Assembly (NCBI RefSeq): GCF_030758455.1
Contig: NZ_CP132353.1
Location: 2,480,001-2,544,000, forward strand
DNA length: 64,000 nt
Source of the DNA: Erwinia pyri
GTDB taxonomy: Bacteria; Pseudomonadota; Gammaproteobacteria; Enterobacterales; Enterobacteriaceae
Direction: 5' to 3'
In this document: positions 29,525 to 38,955 of the stretch, in pieces
Numbering within the stretch: the first letter of the stretch is position 1
Layout of the letters: the number at the start of each line of letters is the position of its first letter
The notes under the pieces: model-generated
Database searches by the model: none
Told to the model about the DNA's origin: nothing
Seen by the model: only the letters and a program-made list of their open reading frames with translations
Made by a program: the position numbers and the translations under genes

Positions 29525-32129
29525 CGCGCATATCAAAAGCCGGCGGAAAATTTCGCCCTTCTGGCTGCTACCGTTTATTGCGCTGCTGATCGCAGGCTGG
29601 CTCATCTGGACCAATTATCAGGAGCGCGGCACCACCATCACCATCGATTTCGCCACGGCGGACGGCATCGTGCCGGGCAGAACGCCGATACGCTATCAGG
29701 GTGTGGAAGTGGGTCTGGTGCAGGGCATCAGCATGACGGACGATCTGCGTACCATTAAAATAAAAGCCAGTATCAAGAGTGATATGAAAGAGGCGCTGCG
29801 CGAGGATACGCAGTTCTGGCTGGTGACGCCAAAAGCTTCACTGGCGGGCGTTTCGGGGCTGGATGCACTGGTGGGCGGAAACTACATCGGCATGATGCCG
29901 GGAAAAGGTAAGCCGCAGGAAAACTTTGTGGCGCTGGATACCCAACCCAAATATCGGCTCAATACCGGGGAGATGTTGATCCATCTGCATACGCCGGATC
30001 TCGGATCCCTGAATACCGGATCGCTGGTCTATTACCGGAAAATTCCGGTGGGCCGCGTCTACGATTACAGTATCAACCCTGGCAACAAAGGGGTAACCGT
30101 TGACGTATTGATTGAGCGTCGCTTTACCAATCTGGTGAAGAAAGAGAGCCGTTTCTGGAACGTCTCCGGCGTGAAGGCGGATGTCGGGCTTAGCGGCGCA
30201 AAAGTGCAGTTAGAGAGCCTGGCCGCGCTGGTGAATGGCGCTGTTGCCTTCGATTCGCCTGAAGCGTCCGGGCAGGCCCAGTCTGAAGATAACTTCGACC
30301 TCTACCCGGATCTAGCTCACAGCCACCGCGGCGTGATCATCTCGCTGGATCTGCCGGGCGGAAAAAACCTTAAAGCTGACAGCACTCCGCTGATGTATCA
30401 GGGGCTTGAGGTTGGCACGCTGACTGCTCTGACCCTGCAAGCTGGCGGCAAAGTCACCGGCGAGTTAACCATCGATCCTTCAGTAACCGGCCTGATGCGT
30501 ACCGGTACCAGAATTGAGATGCGTAGCCCGAAAATCAGCCTGAGCGATACCAGTCTGAGCAGCCTGTTAACCGGCAATACGCTGGAGCTGGTGCCGGGCG
30601 AGGGAGAACCACAGGATCACTACACCGTGCTGGAGAGCAATGAGTCGCTGCTGCAACAGCCCAACGCCATTGAGCTGAAGCTGACCGCGCCAGAAAGCTA
30701 TGGCATCGATGCCGGACAGCCGATTATTTTGCATGGTATGCAGATTGGTCAGGTTGTCAGCCGGACATTGGTTGAACAGGGGGTAACCTTCGCCATTGCC
30801 ATCGCGCCGGACTATCGTCATCTGGTGCATGGCGACAGTAAATTCATCATCAACAGCCGGCTCGATGTGAAATTGGGTCTGGACGGAATGGAAGTGCTTG
30901 GCGCCAGCGCACGGGAATGGGTGGATGGCGGCATTCGGCTTGATCCCGGCAGTAAAGGCAAAGCGAAAGAGAGCTACCCGCTCTACTCGAACGCGGAAAA
31001 AGCAGCGGAAGGGATCACTACGGATCAGCTCCCGACGACGTTAACGCTTACCGCTAAAAGCCTGCCGGATGTCCAGGGCGGCTCGGTGGTGCTCTACCGT
31101 AAATTCCAGGTTGGTGAAATTGTTGATGTGACCCCACGCGCTAACGAGTTTGATGTGCGGGTGCATATCAAACAGGAGTACCGCAAGCTGCTGACGGAAA
31201 ACAGCGTCTTCTGGGCTGAAGGTGGCGCACGCGTCCAGTTAAACGGCAGCGGCCTGACGGTTCAGGCCTCCCCGCTTAATCGGGCGCTCAGAGGCGCTAT
31301 CAGCTTCGATAACCTGACCGGGGCTGGCGCAGGCCTGACCAGCAAAGATAAGCGCGTGCTGTATGATTCGGAAACCGCAGCGCGGGCCGTCGGAAGCCAG
31401 ATTACGCTGCATACCTATGATGCCACCAAACTGGCTGCCGGGATGCCTATCCGTTACCTCGGCATCACCATTGGCCAGGTAGAGGATTTGGCGCTTAACA
31501 AAGATAAAAATCAGGTGATCGCTAAAGCGGTACTCTATCCGGAGTATGTGCAGGACTTTGCCCGACTGGGCAGCCGTTTCTCTGTGGTTTCACCGGAAAT
31601 ATCCGCAGCCGGGGTTAACCATCTGGATACGCTGCTGCAGCCCTATATCAACGTCGATCCGGGTAAAGGCCACGCTCAGCGCACCTTTGAGCTGCAGGAA
31701 TCCACCATCACCGACGCCCGTTATCTTGATGGTCTTAACGTGATAATGGATGCGCCGGAAGGAGGATCGCTCTCGGTAGGCACGCCGGTACTGTTCCGGG
31801 GAATTGAAGTGGGCACTGTGACCGGAACGTCACTGGGCGCAATGGCGGACCGCGTACAGATTACGCTGCGGATCAGCAAGAAATACCAGCATCTGGTGCG
31901 TAACAACTCGGTATTCTGGCTCGCCTCCGGTTATAACCTGAAATTTGGTCTGATTGGTGGCGTGGTGAAAACCGGTACCTTCCAGCAGTTTATTCAGGGT
32001 GGCATCGCCTTTGCCACGCCGCCGACCATACCGCTGGCTCCACAGGCCACCTCCGGTAAGCACTATCTGCTGGAGGATGAAGAGCCAAAAGACTGGCGTA
32101 AATGGGGAACCGCACTCCCCGGAAACTAA
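29487..32129 (+). CDS. letB: MCE-repeat lipid transport tunnel protein LetB
   Basis: LetB forms a periplasm-spanning tunnel of stacked MCE rings. The 880-residue product starts [10 protein letters not shown], has one N-terminal membrane anchor ([18 protein letters not shown]), and then seven MCE repeats visible as recurring [16 protein letters not shown] and YIGMMPG-like or VDPGKG-like segments. The frame is open upstream from a TTG, but ATG at 29487 gives the E. coli-like start. It overlaps letA, indicating coupling, and ends at a strong terminator. Confidence 0.96.
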   Translation: MHMQQETPTTPINAHIKSRRKISPFWLLPFIALLIAGWLIWTNYQERGTTITIDFATADGIVPGRTPIRYQGVEVGLVQGISMTDDLRTIKIKASIKSDMKEALREDTQFWLVTPKASLAGVSGLDALVGGNYIGMMPGKGKPQENFVALDTQPKYRLNTGEMLIHLHTPDLGSLNTGSLVYYRKIPVGRVYDYSINPGNKGVTVDVLIERRFTNLVKKESRFWNVSGVKADVGLSGAKVQLESLAALVNGAVAFDSPEASGQAQSEDNFDLYPDLAHSHRGVIISLDLPGGKNLKADSTPLMYQGLEVGTLTALTLQAGGKVTGELTIDPSVTGLMRTGTRIEMRSPKISLSDTSLSSLLTGNTLELVPGEGEPQDHYTVLESNESLLQQPNAIELKLTAPESYGIDAGQPIILHGMQIGQVVSRTLVEQGVTFAIAIAPDYRHLVHGDSKFIINSRLDVKLGLDGMEVLGASAREWVDGGIRLDPGSKGKAKESYPLYSNAEKAAEGITTDQLPTTLTLTAKSLPDVQGGSVVLYRKFQVGEIVDVTPRANEFDVRVHIKQEYRKLLTENSVFWAEGGARVQLNGSGLTVQASPLNRALRGAISFDNLTGAGAGLTSKDKRVLYDSETAARAVGSQITLHTYDATKLAAGMPIRYLGITIGQVEDLALNKDKNQVIAKAVLYPEYVQDFARLGSRFSVVSPEISAAGVNHLDTLLQPYINVDPGKGHAQRTFELQESTITDARYLDGLNVIMDAPEGGSLSVGTPVLFRGIEVGTVTGTSLGAMADRVQITLRISKKYQHLVRNNSVFWLASGYNLKFGLIGGVVKTGTFQQFIQGGIAFATPPTIPLAPQATSGKHYLLEDEEPKDWRKWGTALPGN

Positions 32130-32134
32130 GCAGA

Positions 32135-32164
32135 ACGGGCAGCCTGGCGCTGCCCGTTTTTTTT
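32135..32164 (+). terminator. letAB terminator
   Basis: ACGGGCAGC (32135-32143) pairs with GCTGCCCGT (32149-32157), followed by eight T. Confidence 0.9.
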
Positions 32165-32217
32165 CGTCCTGCCGAATGTGATAAACTCGCCGTACTTATT
32201 TTCAGTGGAATTTATCA

Positions 32218-33657
32218 GTGTCCCTTTCCTCACGCGTGACCTTTCCCGACCCTTTCTTAGAGCAGATGCGCGAGCTGTTGCCCGATGCAGCAGACTTTGA
32301 CCGTTTTATCGCCATCAGTCAGCAACCCCTGCGCCGCAGCCTGCGGGTGAATACGCTGAAGATCAGCGTGGCGGATTTCCTGACGCTGGTTGCCCCTTAT
32401 CAGTGGGCGCTGACGCCAATCCCGTGGTGTGAAGAAGGGTTCTGGATAACGCGTGATGATGCAGACAAGCTGCCGCTTGGCAGTACCGCGGAGCACCTCT
32501 CAGGGCTGTTCTATATTCAGGAAGCCAGCTCGATGCTGCCTGTGAGCGCCCTGTTTGCTGGCTGCCCACAACCGGAAACGGTGATGGATGTCGCGGCGGC
32601 GCCAGGTTCTAAAACCACGCAAATTGCGGCGCGGATGGCCAACAGTGGCGCTATCCTGGCCAATGAATATTCCGCCAGCCGGGTAAAAGTTCTGCATGCC
32701 AATCTGAGCCGCTGCGGCGTCAGTAATACGGCAATGACCCATTTCGACGGCAGAGTATTTGGCGCAGCGTTACCGGAAAGTTTCGACGCCATTCTGCTGG
32801 ATGCGCCCTGCTCCGGTGAAGGGGTTATCCGCAAGGATGCTGATGCGCTGCGTAACTGGTCGCTTGCCAGTACCGGGGAGATTGCCGCGACGCAGCATGA
32901 TCTGATTGAAAGTGCCTTTCATGCGCTCAAGCCCGGCGGCACGCTGGTCTATTCAACCTGCACCCTGAACCGCAGTGAAAACCAGCAGGTGATTGCCTGG
33001 CTGCAACAGGCTTACCCCGACTGCGTGGAGATCGAACCGCTGGGGGATCTGTTCCCCGGCGCTGAGCAGGCCGTCACGCCAGAGGGATTCCTGCACGTCT
33101 TCCCGCAGATTTTTGACAGCGAAGGCTTTTTTGTCGCCCGCCTGCGCAAACTGCAGAGTCTTGAGCGGTTACCCGTGCCTGGCTATAAAGTCGGGAAACT
33201 GCCCTTCTTCCCCGTTAAACGCGCGGTTCAGAAAGATATTGCCGAGGCAGCAGCAAAGTCGGGACTGGGCTGGAACCCGGAGACGCATACGTTGTGGGAG
33301 CGTGATAAGGAAATCTGGCTGTTCCCGGCGGCAATTGAGCCTTTACTGGGCAAGGTGCGCTTTTCGCGTATTGGACTGAAGCTGGCTGAAACGTTCACCA
33401 AAGGGTATCGCTGGCAGCATGAAGCGGTCATCGCCCTCGCCCGGCCCGAGGCTGAGAACCGTTTCGAACTCACCCCCGCTGAGGCGGAAGAGTGGTATCG
33501 CGGAAGAGATATCTATCCGGAACGTGACTTACCGGCGAATGAGCTGATTGTTACCTGTCAGCATCAGCCGATAGGCCTCGCAAAGCGGGTAGGCAACAGG
33601 ATCAAGAATAACTATCCGCGGGAACTGGTGCGTGATGGCAAACTCTTCTCTTCTTAA
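32218..33657 (+). CDS. rsmF: 16S rRNA (cytosine1407-C5)-methyltransferase RsmF
   Basis: RsmF adds m5C at 1407 of 16S rRNA. The 479-residue product has the RsmB/Nop2-type catalytic core: [19 protein letters not shown] (SAM site), [13 protein letters not shown] and [12 protein letters not shown] with the two catalytic cysteines, and a C-terminal PUA-like region ending [12 protein letters not shown]. The start is GTG at 32218. Gene position after letB and convergent with pphA is that of E. coli yebU. Confidence 0.96.
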   Translation: MSLSSRVTFPDPFLEQMRELLPDAADFDRFIAISQQPLRRSLRVNTLKISVADFLTLVAPYQWALTPIPWCEEGFWITRDDADKLPLGSTAEHLSGLFYIQEASSMLPVSALFAGCPQPETVMDVAAAPGSKTTQIAARMANSGAILANEYSASRVKVLHANLSRCGVSNTAMTHFDGRVFGAALPESFDAILLDAPCSGEGVIRKDADALRNWSLASTGEIAATQHDLIESAFHALKPGGTLVYSTCTLNRSENQQVIAWLQQAYPDCVEIEPLGDLFPGAEQAVTPEGFLHVFPQIFDSEGFFVARLRKLQSLERLPVPGYKVGKLPFFPVKRAVQKDIAEAAAKSGLGWNPETHTLWERDKEIWLFPAAIEPLLGKVRFSRIGLKLAETFTKGYRWQHEAVIALARPEAENRFELTPAEAEEWYRGRDIYPERDLPANELIVTCQHQPIGLAKRVGNRIKNNYPRELVRDGKLFSS

Positions 33658-33663
33658 CAAGGT

Positions 33664-34311
33664 TTACTGCACCTGCACCAGGGTGAGCTGATTGCCAAAG
33701 ACCGCACCGGTATCAATATAGTGCTGGTTGTAGGCTTCCAGCGGGCTTGATAGCGGCGTGTGTCCGAAATAAAACGCATCTGCGCCGCTGATATACTGCC
33801 CTTTTCCTTGCTGGAGCCGCTCTATACGGGAGCGGCTCCAGACAACCTTCTCTTCATCCACAGCCTTTCTCAAGACGTAATGCTCTGAAGGATAGTCAGC
33901 ATGCGCCACCACAATGGTACGTTCCTGAAGCTGGAGATGCAGGATCAGCGGCAGATCGCGGCAGCGATTGATAGCATGTTTCGCCTCCATCATTGCCATG
34001 CCTTCAAGGTGATAAAACCACTCTCCCCCGTTTAAGATCCACTGCTGGTGATTACCTCTGTTGAGCGCATTAATGGCCATGACTTCATGATTTCCACGCA
34101 CGCAGCGGAACCAGGGTTCCTTAAGCAGCGCCAGGCAAGCGGGACTGTCTGGACCGCGGTCAATCAGATCGCCAACGGAGATCAGCAGATCCACCTCGGG
34201 AGTAAAGTTCCGCGCCAGTAATTCTTCATCCAGCTTTTCCCTGCATCCATGCAGATCGCCCACGATAAAAATATGTCGCCAGTTTTCGCTATTAAGATGT
34301 TGATACAGCAT
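33664..34311 (-). CDS. pphA: Serine/threonine protein phosphatase PphA/PrpA family
   Basis: A 215-residue PPP-family phosphatase with all metal motifs: GDLHG, GDLIDRGPDS, GNHE, HADY and GHTP. E. coli PphA is induced by misfolded proteins and acts on phospho-Ser/Thr/His targets. It is the last gene of the left syntenic block; the sequence beyond its 5' end is lineage-specific until sdsR. Confidence 0.93.
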   Translation of the reverse strand: MLYQHLNSENWRHIFIVGDLHGCREKLDEELLARNFTPEVDLLISVGDLIDRGPDSPACLALLKEPWFRCVRGNHEVMAINALNRGNHQQWILNGGEWFYHLEGMAMMEAKHAINRCRDLPLILHLQLQERTIVVAHADYPSEHYVLRKAVDEEKVVWSRSRIERLQQGKGQYISGADAFYFGHTPLSSPLEAYNQHYIDTGAVFGNQLTLVQVQ

Positions 34312-34409
34312 GACTCACCCTGACCCGATTTAACGGAAAATATTGACGGTCGGTTTAAGCATTCCGGTCTAAAGTATAGTCTGTTCAGGGATCAGGAGAT
34401 TGAGCGCAG

Positions 34410-34517
34410 ATGAGCAGCCGCAAACAATTTTATCTTATGCTGGCTTTGATTACGGCAGGAAGTCTGTTGATTATTGAGGTGTTAGCCCGACTGGTGCATC
34501 TGATTATCGTGGGCTGA
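34410..34517 (+). CDS. Small membrane peptide, 35 residues
   Basis: A 36-codon ORF follows AGGAG (11 bases before the ATG). The product begins MSSRKQFYLMLALITAG and is a single hydrophobic helix ending HLIIVG with basic residues at the N-terminus, so N-in topology is likely. No family recognised. The length, ribosome site and amphipathic balance are typical of small stress-related membrane proteins, but it could be chance. Confidence 0.45.
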   Translation: MSSRKQFYLMLALITAGSLLIIEVLARLVHLIIVG

Positions 34518-34566
34518 GGCTGACAGCGCCCAGGCTTGGGAACCTGCTGACGCTGTCGCTGTGGGG

Positions 34567-34866
34567 TTATCTGGCCTTCAGTGCCCGAGGATTCTTTCTC
34601 AGTGAAGCGGACCAGTTAAACTCTTTTACTTCACTCTCTTTTGCTGAAGAGGCTTTACGCGGTTTCTTCGCAATCACCGCTTTGGTGCTCTCTTTCACCA
34701 CGCGATCCTTCATTACCAGCCTTTTGGCCTCTTTCAGGATATCCTTTTCCTCTTTTTTGCTCGCAACATGGCTTAATTTTAAGGTCAGGCTTTTTACCTT
34801 TGCGGCAACCAGCTCTTTTTCAGCTTCCGTAAACTGGTCGATTGAAATCTCTTTATCGCTTTTCAT
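34567..34866 (-). CDS. Lysine-rich hypothetical protein, 99 residues
   Basis: The frame is open upstream, but ATG at 34866, after AGGAG at seven bases, gives a 99-residue protein beginning MKSDKEISIDQFTEAEKELV. The first 60 residues look helical and charged (VKSLTLKLSHVASKKEEKDI) and the C-terminal part is a Lys/Ala/Ser/Pro tail (KKPRKASSAKES) ending NPRALKAR, which suggests nucleic-acid binding. I do not recognise a family. Confidence 0.6.
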   Translation of the reverse strand: MKSDKEISIDQFTEAEKELVAAKVKSLTLKLSHVASKKEEKDILKEAKRLVMKDRVVKESTKAVIAKKPRKASSAKESEVKEFNWSASLRKNPRALKAR

Positions 34867-35592
34867 CTCTCTGCTCCTGCCTGAACGATCGGACGCGGAT
34901 TTTGCGTGACGTTGTGGCCCCATGAGGGTAGAGGGTTGAGAAGAGATAAACAAGTATTCGCTAAAAACCTGTGGGTTTGGCTGCATTTTTTACCTAAAGC
35001 GGCCTGCAAATTTGTTAAAACCTCATCGAAACGCGATTGTGCGGATTGCAGGGCTACTGTTCAAACAGGCTTATGGCCAGCTTTCATCTTCGGCGCTCTA
35101 CAAGCGTAAAAATTGTGATCATCTGGGACGCTTTACGCATGGGTCGGGCAGGTTAATTATCCAATTTGAGATGCGGATATAACCGGTGAGAAGTGCTGTC
35201 AGCCTTGTAGTTTCTTACTATATGAAATATGCTTTTTCGCATGCCATAAATTAGGTATAAGATTTAGTAGTTAACCTAATAATTATAATTAATCAGATTA
35301 TACTACGCCTCAACTTTAAATGACCAAGATCGACTTTCTTATGATGGACTTACAAACACTCCAGTTAAATTATATATCACTGTGTCATAATCTAACTGGG
35401 CCACCCGAAAAAAAATCACCACGAGCGATGAAATAAACATATTTCCCACCGACAAAAATAAACCAACTTTCTAATTGATTTACAATGGATCTTCTGTATA
35501 AAATCCCCAATAGTTAAATTCTTCCTCTGACTTACCCCAACTAAAAATCTTGGTTGAGCATTGGTGCTCTACCTAAAACTATGGAGTATAAG
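34867..35592. other. AT-rich intergenic region upstream of the microcin locus
   Basis: This 726-base gap contains no supported gene. Base composition falls sharply from about 35160. It holds inverted repeats ATTAGGT (35250-35256)/ACCTAAT (35274-35280) and CCAGTTA (35361-35367)/TAACTGG (35393-35399), which may be operators, and a promoter-like pair at 35475-35502. Confidence 0.5.
35475..35502 (+). promoter_or_regulatory. Candidate sigma-70 promoter for the microcin locus
   Basis: TTGATT (35475-35480) and TATAAA (35497-35502) are 16 bases apart and about 90 bases before the microcin start. Confidence 0.35.
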
Positions 35593-35910
35593 ATGAGTAT
35601 TTGTAAAATATTATCCAACAATCTATCTTTTACCTCAGGAGCTGGAGCTAATTCAGCAAGAGAAAACTTCTCTGGACCCGGAACTATAGGCAAAGGAGGA
35701 GCGCCTAATACCTGCGCGAATAATATTGGGATGGGTTCAATCTTAGGTGCCATTACTGGTATAGCTGGCGGCCCTGCAGGAGTTATTGCAGGCGGCGTGT
35801 TTGGCGGCCTTACGGCTGGATTAGGTAGCTGCAATATCAGCCCTTACAACGATAGCAACGGTGGAGGCAGGAGTGGTGGTCCTGATTATGGGGGACAGTG
35901 CACTTGGTAA
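35593..35910 (+). CDS. Candidate class II microcin precursor
   Basis: The 105-residue product looks like a class II microcin. ATG at 35593 follows GGAG by six bases. A short leader (MSICKILSNNLSFTSGA) ends in SGA before Gly18, resembling the Gly-Gly/Gly-Ala leaders of colicin V-type and MccE492-type microcins. The mature part is Gly-rich: Cys41 starts CANNIGMGSILGAITGIAGG, a hydrophobic membrane-active-like segment runs to GLTAGLGSC (Cys80), and a Ser/Gly/Asn tail ends GGQCTW (Cys103). The Cys-hydrophobic-Cys plan with a GGP element recalls microcin PDI. An overlapping small membrane gene could be immunity. No exporter genes are nearby. Family assignment is inference from composition and leader. 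Confidence 0.7.
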   Translation: MSICKILSNNLSFTSGAGANSARENFSGPGTIGKGGAPNTCANNIGMGSILGAITGIAGGPAGVIAGGVFGGLTAGLGSCNISPYNDSNGGGRSGGPDYGGQCTW

Positions 35911-36149
35911 ATGAGAGTATTACAGAGAAATCACAGCTATCCAGGCAACGATCTAAGAAAGTCAGATATAACATTATTACTGTTTTCTGGATAATGACTA
36001 CGGGATTGATGCTGAGGAATGTTCCCCTTCCTACGGAAGATTTACTCCATAAGCCTATAGTTTTATTAACCTGGCTTTTCTTGATAATTGGTATCAGATC
36101 GTTCTTTAGCTTTTTATTTAAAATAGTGGATTGGTACAATGCGAATTAG
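35898..36149 (+). CDS. Small membrane protein, candidate microcin immunity protein
   Basis: An ORF overlapping the microcin gene by 13 bases in another frame encodes up to 83 residues (GTG at 35898; TTG at 35904 is nearly as likely, with GGGGG ahead of it). A basic N-terminus (SRQRSKKVRYN) is followed by two hydrophobic helices (IITVFWIMTTGLML and IVLLTWLFLIIGIRSFFSFLF). Two- or three-helix proteins of this size encoded immediately beside microcins are the usual immunity proteins. No sequence family recognised. A terminator follows within 10 bases, closing a two-gene unit. Confidence 0.6.
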   Translation: MHLVNESITEKSQLSRQRSKKVRYNIITVFWIMTTGLMLRNVPLPTEDLLHKPIVLLTWLFLIIGIRSFFSFLFKIVDWYNAN

Positions 36150-36154
36150 TACCT

Positions 36155-36185
36155 AAAGGGTCCTGGTCGGGCCCTTTCTCTTTTT
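36155..36185 (+). terminator. Terminator of the microcin locus
   Basis: AAAGGGTCC (36155-36163) pairs with GGGCCCTTT (36169-36177), one U-G pair, followed by CTCTTTTT. Confidence 0.75.
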
Positions 36186-36508
36186 AATCACCAATGATTA
36201 ATAAATTCCAGCGAGTTAAATGTACTAATCATTGTCATCATTTTGTTTTGTGAGATTTTATCTGGCTTATCATTTTCAAAAACTCAATTCCATACCCCGC
36301 TTTCATGAGATCCTGAGCCTACCTGAATAATCGCAGGACAAAGAAAGCAGGTGGATTTTTTCAATGATACTACCTCGGCACAAAATACTTAGAATGAGTA
36401 AAACTCAACCTGAGTTTCATGCGGTGAAAATTACGTGATGATATAAACCGGGAGCAGAATTTCGAAAATTCCGGCATATTAAAATTTAAATCATTGAATT
36501 TTAAATAA

Positions 36509-36522
36509 AAAAAAAGACCGAA
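36509..36522. repeat. Left 14-bp direct repeat (attL-like) of the phage island
   Basis: AAAAAAAGACCGAA here is identical to 45282-45295, the 3' end (terminator T run and first stem bases) of sdsR. Finding a stray copy of an sRNA 3' end 8.8 kb away, beside a recombinase remnant at the other end, suggests the core of an integration site. Confidence 0.65.
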
Positions 36523-36841
36523 TACTCATATATCTCTTTAAAATTATAGATTTAAGTGGAAATATGGCGACAGATTGGCTCAAAATTATTGATGTTACAT
36601 TATTTATTAAAGTAATTTGCAACAACTTCTTAACTGTAAAATTTTAGTTAACCTCAACCAGACTTGTTGAGTCGACATGTTTTCCAAACCACATAAATGG
36701 TACAGCTAAGGTCCCAAAGTGAAGAAATTAATATTTCCCCTTTAAAAACAATGAGTTGGATAGGAAAAGGAAGTATTGACTCATTTCTATCTTCTGATAT
36801 CTTAACTTTTAAAATCAATCTAAGTAACTAAAGGTATCAGA

Positions 36842-38866
36842 ATGGATTCAAATCTTATTTCTATTTCGAAAATTTTCACTGAAAAACTTTTAAGAATACC
36901 AGATTATCAGCGAGGTTATGCATGGACAAATAAAGAGGTTTCAGAATTTTGGAATGATCTAACTTACCTTGAAGCTGATAAAAATCATTATGTTGGAGTT
37001 TTAACTTTAGAGGATGTGCCAGCAAAGAACATTGAAATTTGGGTGGAAGATCATTGGATTATTCGCTCAAAAAGCTTCCATCCTTTTTATATCGTCGACG
37101 GTCAACAAAGGATAACCACAATAATAATACTCATACAATCAATCATTGAAGAAGTTTCCTCTCGTGGTGATGATATAGCTTTGAATTATACTGACATAGT
37201 TGACATTAGAAGAAAGTTTATATTCGAGGAAAAAAGTAAGACAAGTTCAAGATCTTACCTTTTCGGCTATGATAAGGATAACCCAAGTTATGAGTTTCTT
37301 AAACGGAAAATATTTCTAGAAGAATCGCCAAATTCTGGTTATATAGAAAATACCATTTATACTCAAAACCTTTCAAATGCTAAAGATTTTTTTGCACAAA
37401 AACTAACTCATTTAACAATATCAGACATTGAATTAATATATAAGAAAATCACCCAAAATTTCCTTTTCAACACATATTCCTTAGATGAAGAGATTGACAC
37501 TTACGTCGCGTTCGAAACAATGAATAACAGAGGAAAACCTTTATCTCATTTAGAATTATTGAAAAACAGATTAATTTACTTAACCACTAAAATAAATGAA
37601 GATGAATACCATAAGAATTCATTAAGACATTCCATTAACGAGTGTTGGAAGTCTATGTACCATTTTTTGGGACGTGCCATGACTAATAGATTGGATGATG
37701 ACACATTTCTTTACCACCATTCAACAATCTATTTTAAAGAGTTAGAAATCCCTAGAGATGTACAAACAGATGAAGATGCTAATATTGTTAAGCTATATGA
37801 CATACCTGTATACAGGCATGAAATTGAAAAGATAAGACATAATGATTTTGCACGAATCCATCTTAACAACAGAAGTGTCCTTTTGGACGATATCTTCTCG
37901 GCAAAACCAATTGACGACGAGAGCCGTAACCATGAGATAACTATTGATGCGATCACGAGTTATGTAAGAAGTCTTAAAAAGTCAGTTGAAACATGGTACT
38001 ACATCCATAACCCAAGCCAAAGTCAATGGGAGCCAGAAATAATAGAGTGGCTTTCCAAAATAATTAAAATTGAAAACTGGAAATTCATACGCGTATTGTT
38101 ACTAGAAGTTTTGAATAATAATTACGAACCAAAGGATGTTATCGTTTGCCTGAAACAGCTCGAGCGCTCGTTATTCGTCCAGACAATGATGTATCATTAC
38201 ATATACTCTGACTCAACAGAGTATGTTCCCCTTGCATTATGTCTAAAGCGTGATAAAGACATTAAAAGTATAGCCGGAAAGATAAAACATAATACGGATC
38301 GATTGCTTAAGGTAGAAAATTTACCCGTCGGGTTCAGGACTTCATTCAAAAATGGCGATTTTTATAACTGGCCTGGAATACGCTATTTCTTATATCAATA
38401 TGAATATAGTTTAAAATCAAAAGTCAAAGCTGATAGAATTAAGCTCCCTTGGGAAGAGTTTTCACGCCTTGAACACGATAAAGATTTTAAAACCATAGAA
38501 CATGTATATCCACAAAAATCCACTGGAAAGTATTGGATGGATGTGATGAAAGGTATTAAACCAAAACAAAAGAAACAATTAAAAAATTCCCCAGGAAACC
38601 TGCTTCCTCTTTCGCATGCTAAAAACGCCTCTTTATCTAATAAATCCTTCCATGACAAGAAGAAAGATTACAGAAATGGTTGCTACAACGAAATCGCCCT
38701 AACTGAATTAGAGGATTGGGGTAAAGAGGAGATACAAAACCGTACAGTGGAATTAATGTATTTTCTAGATACTAACTGGGATTTAGGTTTGTGTCCTGCA
38801 AGTATCATTAAGGACATCAACAAAAGACGAGAATTTTATCTTAACTTCTTGAATTTAAATTTCTAA
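36842..38866 (+). CDS. GmrSD/BrxU-like DUF262-DUF1524 protein, probable type IV restriction enzyme
   Basis: The 674-residue single chain has the DUF262 (ParB/GmrS-like NTPase) domain with IPDYQRGYAW (19-28) and VDGQQRITT (85-93), a long helical middle, and a C-terminal DUF1524 (GmrD-like HNH nuclease) domain with TIEHVYPQK near residue 553 and NLLPLSHAKNASLSNKSF. Single-chain GmrSD and BrxU enzymes cut DNA carrying modified (glucosylated or hydroxymethylated) cytosine and so restrict T-even-type phages. The gene is much more AT-rich than the core genome, as expected for a transferred defence gene, and is the first gene inside the left repeat. Substrate is inferred. Confidence 0.85.
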   Translation: MDSNLISISKIFTEKLLRIPDYQRGYAWTNKEVSEFWNDLTYLEADKNHYVGVLTLEDVPAKNIEIWVEDHWIIRSKSFHPFYIVDGQQRITTIIILIQSIIEEVSSRGDDIALNYTDIVDIRRKFIFEEKSKTSSRSYLFGYDKDNPSYEFLKRKIFLEESPNSGYIENTIYTQNLSNAKDFFAQKLTHLTISDIELIYKKITQNFLFNTYSLDEEIDTYVAFETMNNRGKPLSHLELLKNRLIYLTTKINEDEYHKNSLRHSINECWKSMYHFLGRAMTNRLDDDTFLYHHSTIYFKELEIPRDVQTDEDANIVKLYDIPVYRHEIEKIRHNDFARIHLNNRSVLLDDIFSAKPIDDESRNHEITIDAITSYVRSLKKSVETWYYIHNPSQSQWEPEIIEWLSKIIKIENWKFIRVLLLEVLNNNYEPKDVIVCLKQLERSLFVQTMMYHYIYSDSTEYVPLALCLKRDKDIKSIAGKIKHNTDRLLKVENLPVGFRTSFKNGDFYNWPGIRYFLYQYEYSLKSKVKADRIKLPWEEFSRLEHDKDFKTIEHVYPQKSTGKYWMDVMKGIKPKQKKQLKNSPGNLLPLSHAKNASLSNKSFHDKKKDYRNGCYNEIALTELEDWGKEEIQNRTVELMYFLDTNWDLGLCPASIIKDINKRREFYLNFLNLNF

Positions 38867-38955
38867 ATATGTATTTTTTATGGGCCACGACCAATCATGT
38901 GGCCTTCATTAATTCACTTTTTTAAAGCGTTTGTAAGTTACAAAAACTGTAACTT

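Larger units (their letters stand above)
36150..36841. other. AT-rich intergenic region holding a terminator and the left attachment-like repeat
   Basis: This 692-base gap has the microcin-locus terminator (36155-36185) and the left copy of the sdsR-end repeat (36509-36522). The rest is AT-rich with no supported gene. Confidence 0.6.

Noticed and set aside
35541..35834. 97-codon Pro-rich ORF antisense to the microcin gene
   Set aside because: The Pro/Ala pattern is the antisense reflection of Gly codons in the microcin frame, and it has no start signal.
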